Positions 10,326 through 23,829 of a stretch of DNA of 64,000 bases are shown one piece after another; the stretch's first letter is position 1, and every line of letters starts with the position of its first letter. Origin of the DNA: Rotaria socialis (taxonomy: Eukaryota > Rotifera > Eurotatoria > Philodinida > Philodinidae); the NCBI GenBank assembly GCA_905331475.1, contig CAJNYU010000720.1:32911-96910 (forward strand). Direction: 5' to 3'. The notes under the pieces are model-generated. The model searched no databases, was not told the DNA's origin, and worked only from the letters and a program-made list of their open reading frames with translations. The translations under genes were made by a program, and so were the position numbers.

Positions 10326-13300
10326 TCATGAATTTGATAAATGTCGTGGAGCATTGGCAAACATAACCTTTAATTGATATGCTTCAGCCGTTAATATACT
10401 AATATCATTACTTGTCCATGATTGTGTAGGTAAATTTTGAAGAAGAAGCAATAGGCCCTGAAGAAATTCATAAAATAGTGTACATATATAAATATAGAAT
10501 GTATTAAGTTCTTATTTTACATGGAAATCTTTTTCTCGTAAAAGATCTTTTGAAAAACGGATAAGAAACGCTGCACATATATACAAATGAAAGTGAGAAA
10601 AACCATCTTGTTCAGCCTAAACAATAAAAATAAATTCAAATAGAATTTAGCTTTGTTATTAGTAATTTAGTGTAAAACGAAAATTCTACATACAAGATAA
10701 GTATCCCAAAGACGAATAGTACATCTAACAGGTAGTTCTCTCATGAGCAAATTGTTCATCCAACGAAAAGCAAATTGTAAAAACTCGATATTTTGATTTT
10801 TTAAGTGTCGATAAAGTGGTTCTAGAGATAAAATTTTTGTTTAAATTAAAAAACGATTAGGCAAAGGAATTATTCTTTCACAAACCATCAATACGTTTAA
10901 TAAGTTCTTCTAATGTTCGAACTTTATATTGAATACCAGGTTGAGCAAATGTATAATTATCTTGAATACCTTCAAGTAAATAGGATGTAGCCCAATAGCT
11001 ATCTGCTTCGATAATACGTCGATTTGATTCCGATAACGAATCAATATTAAAATGTTCAATATCAACATCTATAATTTTTATTTATTTTTCCTATCAAACA
11101 GTATTATTATGATTAGCTTACCATTATCGATGAATTCGACGAGAAAAACAGCAAAAAACGGTAATAAAAGATCGTTGATACCTTGAACATAGCCACTAGC
11201 TGGATGACGAATAGCCCAAATAAATAAAATACGTTCAAAGAGTTCCTGAACAACAACTTGTTGGAATATTGCCATTAATGGAGACATTCGGGGAATGTCT
11301 ATATGGATCTAAATATAGATTCATTATAAATAGATGTTTTGAAATTCCACAGAGATCATATTTTTATCTAAGTAATTTGTTTTTCTAACAAGCTGATTCA
11401 TATCTTCGGTCTGAAGTTTTGAAGAAGAAAAAAGCTAGACGAATAAAAACGCAGTACCAAACTGATACCGGTGAGAATAGATCTATGATCTTCAAAAGTA
11501 TGCCACTTAATAGGAATGTCTCAAGAATTTAATCGTAATGTTGTACAAGTTTGCATACAAATATTTTCTTGTATTCTCTTATGACAGACAAAGACATCTT
11601 ATGTGCAATAGCATGCTTTACCATTTCTATTCGGACAGGCGATGGAAAATTTGTCGTCGATAGGAAACATTCATATTTCTTCTTACAACAAGCAAACTCC
11701 ATGAGCAAAAATGTGAAACAAAAGAATTTCCTCGCTTTTAAAACAAGAACAAACCCTATAGCCTCTCTAATTATACAAACTCAAAAGAATATATTATATA
11801 TGTAAGATCCATGAACTTTCTAATGAATAGGATCCATGAAAATTTGTAAATCAAATTTTAACAGACAGGTGTAGAGGCCGATACAATATATGTAGCTGAA
11901 AATTTTCTTTTAAGCTTTTCAGAAACTAGTATCTTACATCCGATCACTATATTAAATATTTTATATTTAGAAGTTAATAATAACTGCTGTTCGAAAACCT
12001 ATGAATTCGTACAAAATTCAAGTTTGGTGATTATATTTATTCCGAAATTACAGTTATTTTATTCTCATCTTTCGTCGAATTTAAAATCCAAAGAAGCCAT
12101 TCCTTTTGTTTTAATTGACTTTGATGAAAACTGGAGTCTTTTTTTGAAAAAAATTAACACAAACCTTCAAGAAACATAGTTCAAAGTTTGTTCTATGTGA
12201 ATCTACTCATCATCAGCGGTTCTTCTATCCATCGATGAAAACTATAGTTCTGTATCTTGTTTCTGTCAAAATAGATTCTGAATATATATATATAACATCA
12301 TTCGGTTCCAACACGAGTAATTGTTTCTTTATTTCTCTTTTTTTTGCGCATGCTGGAAATGGCAGTTTGCTCTCTCTCCTTTGAGGATTGCTATTTCTCA
12401 CGTGGATTAACGCGTCTATAGAGCAATATAAAGATATAAATTATGCAATGCATAATTCATGAGTTCTGGTTGATCAAAATCGATTTTCTCATTCTCTGTG
12501 CTTTATACTAAATAGAACATTAAACAGAAGTCTCTGTAATTTTCAAGAGTTAATGAAAATATTATTGGCAGGATTATTAATTGAAAATGTTCATATGCTA
12601 TTTATATAAAAACAAAACGAACCTGTCTAAATGTATCTTGATGCTCCTTATCAGTACGTGTATGATAATATTGACTGACGTATGACCAATATTCATCACG
12701 TTTTCTTGTTAATGTATCTTCTTGCCGTTCGACTTTTGGTGGTAGATAACCCTGAAAATAAAACGAATAAACTGAAGAAATTTATAAATATAACATACAC
12801 AAAGTAATTTCCATGCTTGTGCACGATATCGTTTGGAAATTCCATTCCAACTGGCTTTACGTAGTTTTTCTAAAGAAATAATAAATTTTAGTTTTACAGT
12901 ACAAAAAAAAAGAAAAAATATTTTATTTCTACCAAGATCAATCGTAGATTGATCAAATATTTCTTTAAATTTATTTTGCTTCGGTTGATCGACATCCATA
13001 ATTGTAGCTAAATTAGATCTTGTAATATTAGCTGTCGAAAATGAATTCGGATTTGAATTATTTCTATATCGAACGGATAGCGATGCTTTCGAATTTTGAT
13101 TATCATCAACGCGCCGAATAATGCCTGGATATGTGCTTGAATTTACATCGGTTGGTTTTCGAACTAAAATAAAATATTTGATTTAAGAAACATTTTGATC
13201 TCGTTTCAGTTTGTAGATTTATTTTTAATGAGTATTGTTATTGCCATTCATCAGCAATGTAATTTATCTTGATAGGTGAAAGAGTTCGAACAGCAGGAAA

Positions 13301-13950
13301 ATAAATTATCTTTCATTATGTATTCTGCCTAGACGCATCTGAAATCATTATGAGCAGTAATTTTGACCTTAGCAACTAGATAAATTTTTGCTACCAATCT
13401 TTTTCATATCAGTAGTACATTATTGTTGAGTTTATTGACAAGATTAGTTCTTTTTTTTTTTATAGTTTTATTTAATGATCCCAGTTCAAGGTTGATAAAA
13501 GAACATCGACAAAAATTTATCCAGATTATTCATTCCGTAGTGTAACGGAAAATGAGCTTATTCTTATTCAATTACAAGTAGGAAGAAACTCGTTGACGAT
13601 TTCTTCATATTTTTACTATATTTTTTTAGCAGACAGTTTGAGAATTAATTATCAAAAATATATCATTCAGTATTTCATTACCAGCTGATGAGTCAAGTAC
13701 AACAGTACTTGATTGTTGTTGATGAGCAGTTCTTGGCGATACTTCTGCACTTGTCTACAATTTAAGAAAAAAAATGTTTGCTTTAGACTTTTACTAAAAA
13801 CAAATTATATACCTGTTTGCAAATTTCTGAATTATCATTGAAGTTACTATCGAGTATTTTTAATGTCATTGTGTTATCGTCTATTTCCCAAGCATCATCA
13901 GTATTTATTGAATATTCAGTAAACTTTTCTTGATCTTTCTTTTTTGACAT
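10326..13950 (-). CDS. TBC1D22: TBC1D22-type Rab GTPase-activating protein
   Basis: Ten exons on the minus strand: 13813-13950, 13682-13754, 12933-13163, 12799-12869, 12623-12751, 11122-11308, 10886-11068, 10694-10821, 10521-10616 and 10326-10457, total 455 residues in phase. The N-terminus FTEYSINTDDAW matches the TBC1D22 pre-domain motif. The TBC domain holds SWNGISKRYRAQAWKLLCGY, then HIDIPRM, ERILFIWAIRHPASGYVQG (the R-x-P-x-x-G-Y-x-Q-G glutamine finger) and MNNLLMRELPVRCTIRLWDT. The arginine-finger position I-x-x-D-x-x-R is present as IDIPR. The C-terminus has FHLYICAAFLIRF and LLLLQNLPT. TBC1D22 proteins bind Golgi factors such as ACBD3 (family knowledge). Introns are short except one of about 1.3 kb (11309-12622). 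Confidence 0.93.
11309..12622 (-). other. Large intron of the TBC1D22 gene
   Basis: The flanking exons join directly at DTFRQ|IHIDIP, as in the family, so nothing is missing. An 84-codon open frame at 11551-11805 (+) inside it lacks any motif. Size is some twenty times that of the neighbouring introns, which suggests insertion of other DNA; no terminal repeats were visible. Confidence 0.5.
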
Positions 13951-14438
13951 TGAGGAGTTATTTTTATAATTGATTTTGTCGATATGTATGATGAAAGAGA
14001 AGGATATTGAGCGTCGAAAGTAGGTCTTACAATAGCAAAAAGAATAATAAATAAATTCTTATGCTGAAGAAAACGAAAAATCTTACTGACCAAGTACGGA
14101 ATGTTCTGTTCTCCACAAACTCTGTTGTGTATTACCAAACATTTCAAACTGAACGATTACAAAATGATGTTTGAAAATTGAAAAAAAAGTGGACGAATTG
14201 TTCCATATATTTCTACAATAAAATGAACAATATATAGTTTCAATACGACCAAGGACAAGAACAGGACCGAACCGAACCAGAGTAAAAATATAAACAATGC
14301 TATTTCATGGATGGCAAGCAAAACGATATCATTGGTCAATAATTGACGAATCATAGCTATGAAAAGAAAATGATTTGTCATGACAACTAAATTTAACTTG
14401 TAGAAATTGTATTGACTGTCAAATTCATATCTTTGGCC
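13951..14438. promoter_or_regulatory. Divergent promoter region, TBC1D22 / AKAP14-like
   Basis: 488 bp between the start codons of two head-to-head genes. Open frames of 74-80 codons on the minus strand here look like chance. No clear TATA box was identified; the region should contain both 5' UTRs and both promoters. Confidence 0.45.
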
Positions 14439-16145
14439 ATGGCTAATAACAATGCTGATTTACCTCTTGTACGTTACGCATATGACTTAGCATTTGTCTT
14501 GTTTATTCTTCTATTTTCATAGTCGTTAGTACAATCTGAAGATTATGATTTACTTGCCTTTGCAGCACAACGTATTGTCGATCAAGTTCTTAGTCAATCA
14601 TTACTTCATATAAATAATGCATTGGATTCAAATTTAGACGAAAATAAAAATAATCAACAACGAGGACGTTTCATAGAGCTAGAAAATGATGAATGGCAAA
14701 ATAAGAGACAAGGACAAACAGCAGTAAAATGGCCAACTATTGCTGAATTTACAAATGAGCATGTTGGTATAGAAAAAATTACTGAATATATTGAAAAAGT
14801 ATGTAAAGGCTGTTGAAAGCAAAAAAAAAGTTCTGATAAAAACTCTTAGTAAACAAATACTATCCTAGAGCTACTACGTGCCTTTCCAGCTTAGGAATGA
14901 CAATAAATTAAAATGTTCATAATCTTACGACAGAGAGCGAGTTTTTTGTACAGCAGACGTATGAGAAAATAATAAAATTTCTATCTTTTTTCTGTACCGA
15001 ATACTTTGAGTAGTTTACTCGTAGTTCTGTAGAAATTGATTTCTAGGAAAGCTAAAGCTTTCAATGCAAAATTTAGTATTTCATTCATAAGAGTATACGA
15101 TAGTAACGTTAGAATTCTAATGTTATGAATCAGGATAATTTTATTACGACAGAAAAATAAATTCAGTAGTAGTTTATTTATGTTTCAAAAGTCTCCTGTA
15201 GTTAGTTTTTGGACACATCATTGACTAAGATAAAAATCATAGTTACGTATATGAAAAACAAAAAAAATAAAAATGTACGAGGAATATTGATTTCTCATGT
15301 TATCGTTTTTGAATAGTATTTAGTTTCTCTACAAAATATGAAGCGTGATAGATAAAAAAAAAGAAATTCGTTGTTGTTTGAGATTGACAGTATCTTATGT
15401 TAATAGTAACAAACAAAACGATTATGATTGTATCGATCTTTATTTGAACTTGCTAGTTTCAATAGAAGATATATCATGGCATTAACTCTACTTTAAGCAC
15501 GATTTATTATTACACGAGATTAATATAGTAGTTTATTTCAATCTTTTCTGTTCCCAACATTATGAAAGATATTGAAATGATCATGATCATAAAATAATTT
15601 TATTTTTATACGAATTGTTAGTTGTTTTTTTTTGAACTTAAACAATATGTCAACAACATTGAAATAATAATTGTTAAATCTATTAAAGGAATGGAAAACA
15701 ACACCAGGTGGCCAAGATGCATGTTGGCTATATGCAATCGATTTTCTTGAAAAAAAATCTCTCGAATTTAATGATCTTTATATTTATCGAGTAAATAAAA
15801 GTATTTTTCTTCAAACATGATTTTTACTTTTCAATTCTATGTTTTGAAAGGTTCGCTATTCTATACCAACAAGAAGACAGCCAATACCAAGACAAACGGT
15901 ATCTATATATTTTACTCTTGATGTTTCCAAAATTAAACCTAAAGTAAACGTCTATGCCTAGAGATAAAAATATTTTAAAATCTCAATTTAAATTTAATTT
16001 CTCTTAGAATACACCTATTCAAGTTTCGTTTCTATTGGAAACAATGCGACTAATTCATTATCCAGATCAATTTCGTTTTCGTCAAACATGGCTGGAAAAT
16101 ATTATATTATTAAAAGAAAAAATGGCAAATGGAATTGATTTTTAA
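14439..16145 (+). CDS. AKAP14: AKAP14-like (AKAP28) ciliary PKA-anchoring protein
   Basis: Five exons, 14439-14468, 14523-14798, 15689-15790, 15851-15943 and 16008-16145, encode 212 residues. An amphipathic helix near residues 20-38 (LLAFAAQRIVDQVLSQSLL) has the small/hydrophobic spacing of an RII-binding site. The core then follows the AKAP14 pattern: VKWPTIAEFT, a tryptophan-rich WKTTPGGQDACWLYAIDFL segment, RVRYSIPTRRQPIPRQT, VSIYFTLDVSKIKPK and MRLIHYPDQFRFRQTWL. AKAP14 anchors PKA in axonemes of motile cilia (known for human AKAP28), sensible for a ciliated animal. The first exon is only ten codons; its ATG is the first in frame after upstream stops. An AATAAA lies at 16192-16197. Confidence 0.85.
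14799..15688 (+). other. Large second intron of AKAP14-like gene
   Basis: 890-nt intron between IEYIEK-type exon 2 and the WKTTPGG exon. It is AT-rich with poly-A/T runs and contains no open frame or terminal repeats that I could identify. Confidence 0.45.
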
Positions 16146-16517
16146 TTCATATTCGTCAATTGTTTTTTTCTTTTACTGATTAATAGACATAAATAAAACG
16201 AAAGTTCACAATGATAAATGATTTAATATATATTTATAATAAATGTACATATCGCTTGGATTCTCCTTAATTTTTCTTTTGATTGCTCACCAAAAACAGA
16301 AAATTGTGGCTAGATAATAAATGATATCGACTAAACATAAATGTGTATATCTCTTGAAGATAACAAACAAACAAACAAAAAAATAGGTGGACTGTTCATT
16401 AACGTCGCACACTCATCTAACACTTGGTAAGACTGAAACAAAAGAGAAGACTGCAGTAAATTATTCGAATCTTTTATATTGAATTGCATTGGTTATAATG
16501 ATAGTCATCAATTAGAT
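16146..16517. other. Convergent 3' ends, AKAP14-like and FCHO
   Basis: 372 bp between two stop codons on opposite strands. It contains AATAAA at 16192 for the plus-strand gene and TTTATT/TTATAATAAA-type signals usable by FCHO on the minus strand, plus an (ACAA)n run near 16365. Confidence 0.5.
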
Positions 16518-19500
16518 TTAGGCGACAAGTGATGTTGATAAAGGCATACGATTTTGATCTAGTGATGGTCGTTTAAAGAATTGTAATGGTTCACTTTGAT
16601 CTGGTTCTGATTGATATTTACCTGGAATGAAAATAGCAATGAGAGATTTCATTAGAGAGAATTTGAGAATGTCAATAGGAGATCATTTTCTTTTAATGTT
16701 AAGTGGATTAAGAAAACTTACCACTACAAATTTTCTTCTTTAATAATGATACTCGATACCCTCGACATGCAAATTCAAAATTAATGGATGAAAATAATGC
16801 ATTTTCAGCAAGAAATTGGACATGTACAATTGATGATGCTGATAATGGCTTTTGTTGTTGATCACTGTCGCTACCATCTGTTGTCGACTGACTTGTCATT
16901 ATAGTTGCAGCAAGAGTTCCTGATCCATCGAAGATATATGGCACTTTCCACAATAATTTATGTTCGTTTGATGACCTATTTATTCATAAAGAACATTATA
17001 TGAATTACAAGCAGAAACATTAAAAACATTGTTTACCATTCAGCCATTGGTACCGATTGATTTATTTGTTGACCATCTGTTATTACTGTATAAAATGTAA
17101 CAATATCATTCACTAATCGAATTGATTCTGGTAAAGCTGAACTATTAAAACGATAGTTTATATTAACTGATATCGTATCAAATGTACGCGTCCATTGTGA
17201 TGATACTTGTATTGGAATGTTTAATACTCCTGTGTGTTTAACCTTTGATAGAAAATTTGATTTAGATTGAATAAAATAAAATAAGAGAAAATATTCTCAC
17301 TTCATATTTAAGTATACCAAAATTAAAGAAAGGCAATGAACGATTTTTTTCTTGTAAATTACGAAGAATATTACTTAATGCTGACATATTAAAGGAATAA
17401 GTCGGTCCATCAGATGATTCTTCTCCTGATTGATTTCTATATTTCAACAGTAGAAATTAAATTGAGAAAAATTTTGTATCTCTTATTTATTAAACTTACA
17501 ATGCAATTAATTGAGGATTTGCAATAATGTTTTCTACTTTATTTAAATTTTGTAAACGAAATTCTAATATATTTAATATCGGCGAAGGATTCACAAGCAG
17601 ATTTAAAATAGCAGCTGGAAATGAAACAAGCATATCACCAAGAATTCGAATTTTCCATCTAAGATAAAACGAACAGCATGAGAATTTAAAACGAAAACAA
17701 ACATATTACTTTGTTTGATCATCGCCCGACATCATAACGTGAATGGTTTCTTGAAAAGCAACTGCTATAGGAATTTGATCGCTAACACCAATTGTTAATG
17801 GAGACATTCTTTGATCTAAGGATGTCATTAAACTATTAGAAAAACTTTGATTATTTGGACCAGTAAATGGTGTTGTGCGACCATTTGCAATTGATGGACC
17901 AACTGAACTTATCATGGGCTGTTGTTGCTGAAGTAAAGATATAACGTATCAAATTTAATGAACAGATGAAATATTTTATTCATTTTTAACTGAATTGCAA
18001 AACAAATAGAAATCTTCTTAAATTCAACACTAAAATACTTCGCTCAGTATTTAAGTCCTATTGAAACTAGGAAATTTCAGGGTTGATTCATATATCTTTC
18101 GTCTCGCAGTTGAGTTATTTTATCGATAACTTTATACAAGTTATAGAACATGAGAGACACGGGCAAAATGCGATACTTTAAATGTAGTTTTTGTTCATAG
18201 AAAGATGTGATATTAATGTTAAGAACACTGCTTCACTATAATAAATTGAAAAAAACCAGATTTTTCTTCAATCCATTGCCGAAAAAAATGTTTTTTACGC
18301 ATTCAAGTCAATATAGAATGAGCACAGTAAAATTATTTGAACTCGAGAAGAAGGTTGTAGTGACATTAGTCAAGCTAGATTTTTTCTAGTTCCAATAGGA
18401 TATAGTAACCAGTAATTTTGCGCTTCAAAAGTGACTTTTCGCTTTGACATGATTCTTTATTTAGCTGTCTAATTCAAGTAAGATTATATGGAAATTTAAA
18501 AATAATGTTGCATAAAGCAATTTATAAAACCTCATCACTATATTTGCGGGTACGACACCATAATTTTATATTCGGCGGAGGTATAAGACGAGGAAGAATT
18601 TCCGATGAATCATGATTAGCTATGTTAAGAGTAATACTGTTCATTGAAATATTATTTAATGAATCTATGATATTAGGAAAATCATTTTTTTATCATTATA
18701 TGTGAGAAAAATTTACGAAGCGATTCTGTATAATTCAATGATAGACTAGATAAACTTTCACGAGCTGTATGAAATGAATAAATTGATGGATGTTTCATTA
18801 AATTATTTGTTAGCATTTCTTGAGTTTGATTTGTTGAAAAACCAAAACTTGTTTTTGCTGCTATTGGTGTTTTATGTCTAGTTGATAGTGGATGAATTTT
18901 TCGAAAAACTATTGGCGTTTGTTTTGTTGAGCTTTTCCAAATGGAACGAATGCATGCAATAATTGACAATCGGATTTGAAGGGTTCTCTTTGATGAATAT
19001 TTTTCTTGACATGTGGGATTATTAGGTTTCAAATTAATTAAATCTGATTTTGATTTTTTGACGTTAATTTCATATTCATGTGTTTGAATAATAGATAGGT
19101 TATTTTCAGATGAATGATGAAAAGAAGAAAAGTGATTATACTTCAAAAGTTAGAAAGCGTATGAGAAAAAAATAACAATAAAGAATGTGAAATCTTACAA
19201 GTGATTGACGAGTTCGAGGCGGCCTTGGAACTGCAAATGGTGCTGTTTTACTTGTTGGACTGTCAATAGGAAATGAATTTGCTACTTCAGTATCGTCCTC
19301 CGTCGATGATATAGATGCTGTTGGTTTATCTAAAAATTAGTAACCAAAAAAGAAATGTTCAAAGAAAATATGTGGAGAGCAGTTTTTTTATTGCAAAGAA
19401 AAGGAAGATTCCAGATTTTCTATCGTGCTCAAGCTAAGATATTTTTCTGAAAAAATTATGCATGCTATGTATTTAATGTCACTTGTGTTTTTTATTTATT

Positions 19501-22500
19501 TTGAGATTTTTGAATGCTTTGAAAAGTTCTAAAGTAATACCGAACTAAACTTTCTACGATTATCAACTAAATTATAGATGATTTTTAAGTACATTCATCC
19601 CATCGCTTGTTTAAAATAGTGTTCAATCGTCATAAGGAGAGAAATCATTTGTTCAATTTAGCTTTCAAATAAATAAATCCATCAAAATACAAATAACAGC
19701 TTTTTTTAAAACTAAATCATTTTTGTAGAGTGTAAAAACAAAAAGAAAATCTATGAAATTTCATACTTTCTGTATCCAGAGTCATTGATCTTGGATGAGC
19801 TGGAACAGGTGGTATATTTTCTTGATGATTCGAAACACTCATTGATTTCGAACGTGTTTCAAATACATCATATGTATTTGTTAATGATGCACGTGGTGTC
19901 AATAATGGCAAACCCGATGATTGACCAAGACTGTCTGTTGTGATACTTGTTGACAACATTCTTAATTAATTAATAAACACAAATTATTGAAAAATAAAAA
20001 TATTTTCTATTACGTTGTAGGACGTGCTGGAGGTGGTGGTGGCGGTGGTAGTGGTCTGGCACCAATTTGTCCACTGGATATGGATTTACTCAGATCTGGA
20101 ACTCTCTATGTAAAATTTTAAAAATAAAATTATTAATTGAATTTTAAAATTCCTGACAAAAAAACAATAATTTTAGTATTTTTCATGCAACAACACAGCG
20201 ATTAGATAGAACAATAAAACCTTCTTTTTTTTTACCTCTTCCTATAAAAGAATCAGTTTTGAAAAAAATGAATAAATCATTTTAAATGTTAAATTTTATT
20301 TAAATTGAACTTACTCTTCCTGCTGCTCGTGAATATGTTGCAAAATGTCCAATAGTTTTATCCACACGACGCATAGCATTCATGATATCTGTTTCATCGT
20401 TTTCTTCTGTTATAGGTATTTTTTGTGCTGTTGGATTTATTTTAAATTTTATTTTTGTTCTTAGAAAATCATCATCGTCATCATCATCATCACTCGAACC
20501 ACTTGAGCTGGTAGATTTACGCATAGTAGACGTCGAAAATGGTATTGTACTTTGACACACCGGACGATTGATACCACTATTGGGAATAGTTGGACTTGAT
20601 TGAGTGTATGGTTCCGGTGTTGGCTAAAAACAAGTAATCATCAAGAAAAATATATTTAATTGGTTTTCGTACACATTTGTTTATCGTTCTATTTAATGAT
20701 ATTTGATCAAGACCATCCATACTACCCATCATTTTATTAAAATCATTTGTTTCAAACGCTGAATTTTGTGAATTAACTGAACTTGTTTCATCATGTTGGT
20801 GTTGCACTTGAGCGATTTTACTTGGTTTAGAATTATTTGATGATTTCTTATCTGTTTTTTTCTCTTTTCTTTCCTTTCGGTTTGATGGCCAAAAACCTAC
20901 TTAAATAAATATTTGTTAGTTTCCAACGAAAATAATTCAATTCTTTTAATATGTTGGCAAATTCTCTTCTGTCAATAGAATAACGTACCTTTAAATGCTG
21001 GTCGTCGTATTTTTACATCAAATGGATTTGATGCTTGTTCATTGGTATTTTCTTGTAAACGAGCTAATGGATTATTTGGATTACTAAGACTCATTGGTGT
21101 TGCATTAAATATTGGAGACATTGTTTGATTGTTATTTGAAGAATATTGATGACCGATGGAAGAGCTTGATGCCAATGCTGAAAAGAATAATGAATTCGAT
21201 GTCACAAAAAAACAAAATAAATTTGTCGAAATTTAAATTAAAAAAATTGTTCATTGTATTCTTCCTAAATTATTATAAAGCAAAGCGCGCGCTAATTATA
21301 TAAATAGTCAAAAGAAGAACTGTTGTCGTATAGCAGAAAAAGACTTGCGTGTCTGCGAATAAATAAAATTTTATTTTGCTGACATGATGATTATGTATTG
21401 CTCTCTGTCGTACAGTATTTGTTATACAGATTTTTGTTCCTATAGGTGTCATACAAACCATGTAGAAAATTATAATGATGATGATGAACTGAATTTATTG
21501 ACAGAATAGACAACGAGCGAAAAAAAATAATAGTTTACCTCGATTGCTATCACTTTTTTTCATATTAGTTGTTGATAGCCATCCAGCTGAATTACTAGGC
21601 GAAGACACCGGAAAATGTGCTTGAAACGATGATAAATTTGCTTCTGGTTGGTCAAATATAATTAATTCATCCGAAGGACAACCTGATAAATCAGGTGTAA
21701 TTGACGAAGGAAGATTTGTAGAATTTGTTAGATTCAATGATGTTTTAATGTTATCAATTTCTTCAAATTGTACAGGAACTATATGTATATATGAATGTAA
21801 CAAAAAAATGTGATAAAAAAAATAATTTGACTCATAGATAAGAAAATAGAAAATTTACCCGGTCTTTCTACACCTGTTTTTTTCTGTTCGACAAATGTTT
21901 CAACAAGATCAGCACCAGTAAATTGTTTAATTTTTTCACCGAATTCATTTTGTGCTAAACCTGTTTGTTCATTACTACGTTTGAGTATTTCAGAATAATT
22001 AATTGAAAATATAAGCATTTTCTCAACATGTTCACCTTCAAAATCTTGAAACTTCGTACAAGCTTAAACGAGAAAAAAAATTTAAGTACACTATCATTTT
22101 ATTATTTAATTCAAAGGGAATAATTTAAGAAAACGAAACACACCATGAATTCCAACGAGACATATAATAGTTTGTTTTTCTTCTCATCTGTCATTAATTA
22201 GCAATACTTCTATGTTCTTCTCATTGTAACTTGTAATGAAAGAGATTTTCTTAGTCAGACAAATTTAAATATAATTATTAGCAACAACTAGTTTTTATTA
22301 AGAACTAAAGAAAAATCTACTAAAAAATAACCAGAAAAATTCTTTTCATTAATAGATTATATCGAGGAAATTTCGCTTGACTTATTTTTTGATACTAATC
22401 ATATGTTTGAAATCTTATTCGCATCACGTATAAAAAGAAAGAAAGAAAGAAAGAAAGAGAAACACATTTATAACGAAAAATTTTAATCTAAATATATATA

Positions 22501-23609
22501 ATTGCTAGTTTTTCTCGAGGTATTATTGCAGTAAACCCAATCATCTGTTGGAAAAAGTTAATATTTATAATGAGGATCATGCGTATGTAAAAACATTGAA
22601 GATCTTAAATTTTGAGAATATTTTCACGAGAAAATGGATCGATATTTATTCTTTGTCATTAAACAAAAGTACACTTGGCGTGAAGGATGCATTGAAAACA
22701 ACAATGCGAATCTTTCTTTAACATTTCAATACTATTGATATTTGACCTTGGGGTAAGAGATAAAATGCTTAAGTGTAATCGCAATCGAAGGATATCTGTT
22801 TACTTTCAAAAGAAAGGTAAAAAACAACTTTCAAAATAAAAAATCCAATTAATTTACCATCATAAAAACGTTTTTCAAAATCATTTCTTAATAAATTATA
22901 TTTTTCTATTGATGCTTTATATTCATCATGTGATTGACGAAATTTTTTTTCTAAACGTTCAATTTGCCTTGATGACGATGTTAATGTATTTAATGCTGTT
23001 TGTGCAATACTGCTTGATGTGCTATTATCTTGTGGTATGGGTGTTGATGAACCATTGGTTAAATTACTTCCTGAACGTTTAGTACGTTCATAATCTAATC
23101 CAATGGTATGATATTGTTCTTTGGCTTTATTTACTGTATTTAAAGCATTATTTAATTGCGATATGAGTTCAGCAGTACGCGCTATATCAGGATCTTTTTG
23201 TATTGATGTTTTAACTTTTTTTAGATATGAATCATGATAATTATGTATCTCACGCAAAAGATCTTGATAATGTGTAACTGTTGTTGAATGTGCTAAAGCG
23301 ATTTTTTCTAATAATTCTCTTATAGAATGCCATATTGGTGTAAATGTACCGACATGTTGAACTTTTAATAGTTGCGCTTGTAAACGAGATAGATTTTTAC
23401 AATATACTGATTCATATTGTAAACTAGACAACAGAAAGAAAAACAAACGAAAAAAAAAAGAAAATTACGATACGAATATTTCTAGCATACTTTTCATTGA
23501 GAAATCGTTGAAATTCTTCAATTGCTATGCCACCATTTTTTACATTTGTTGATAACACTTCATAACCTCGATTTCCTTCTCCCCAAAATGTATCACTCCA
23601 ATGAACCAT
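16518..23609 (-). CDS. FCHO: FCHO-type F-BAR / mu-homology endocytic adaptor
   Basis: Eighteen exons (23491-23609, 22858-23423, 21859-22062, 21539-21778, 20989-21177, 20673-20896, 20315-20623, 20014-20105, 19767-19960, 19199-19329, 18717-19140, 18531-18664, 17710-17927, 17500-17658, 17301-17436, 17037-17242, 16722-16975, 16518-16621) give 1300 residues in phase. Residues 1-275 are an F-BAR domain: MVHWSDTFWGEGNRGYEVL, the helical YESVYCKNLSRLQAQLLKVQ, and ACTKFQDFEGEHVE. A long Ser/Thr/Asn-rich linker follows, with an acidic DDDDDDDD run and a proline run (PLPPPPPPPARP). From about residue 994 comes the mu-homology domain (IPIAVAFQETI, ILGDMLVSFPAAIL, HKLLWKVPYIF, FACRGYRVSLLKKKICSGKY). FCHO proteins start clathrin pits by bending PIP2 membrane and binding Eps15 and AP2. 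Linker exons 11-12 have no family match and are less certain. Confidence 0.93.
22063..22857 (-). other. Large intron 2 of FCHO
   Basis: 795-nt intron separating the F-BAR exons. It holds a short (GAAA)n microsatellite at about 22436-22462 and otherwise AT-rich unique sequence; the exon join YD|ACTKFQD is as expected for the family. Confidence 0.55.
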
Positions 23610-23829
23610 AAGAATACGAAGATCTAAAATGACTACATATAATTTGTATGTTGCTCTCGAACGAATGAAGAAAAGAACATTTTTCTCTCTCTCTTGCTCC
23701 TATTCAACAGCCAATTGATAATTAATCGCTACTCGATAAGAGTTTACTGCCATTGACAGTAGCGCTTAGCTGATAGCCGAAATACAATCACCCTTTTTTT
23801 TTGTCGTATGTCCTAGTTTCTATTTACAA
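23610..23829. promoter_or_regulatory. Short bidirectional promoter, FCHO / PACS
   Basis: Only 220 bp separate the two divergent start codons. The interval has a CTCTCTCTCTTGCTCC pyrimidine block near 23685 and no coding sequence, so both promoters and 5' UTRs are packed here and the genes are probably coregulated. Confidence 0.55.

Noticed and set aside
11551-11805. 84-codon frame in the TBC1D22 intron
   Set aside because: No motif, and the flanking exons join without it.
20461-20500. ATC/GAT trinucleotide run that could be a microsatellite
   Set aside because: It is coding: it makes the acidic Asp run in the FCHO linker in phase with the exon.
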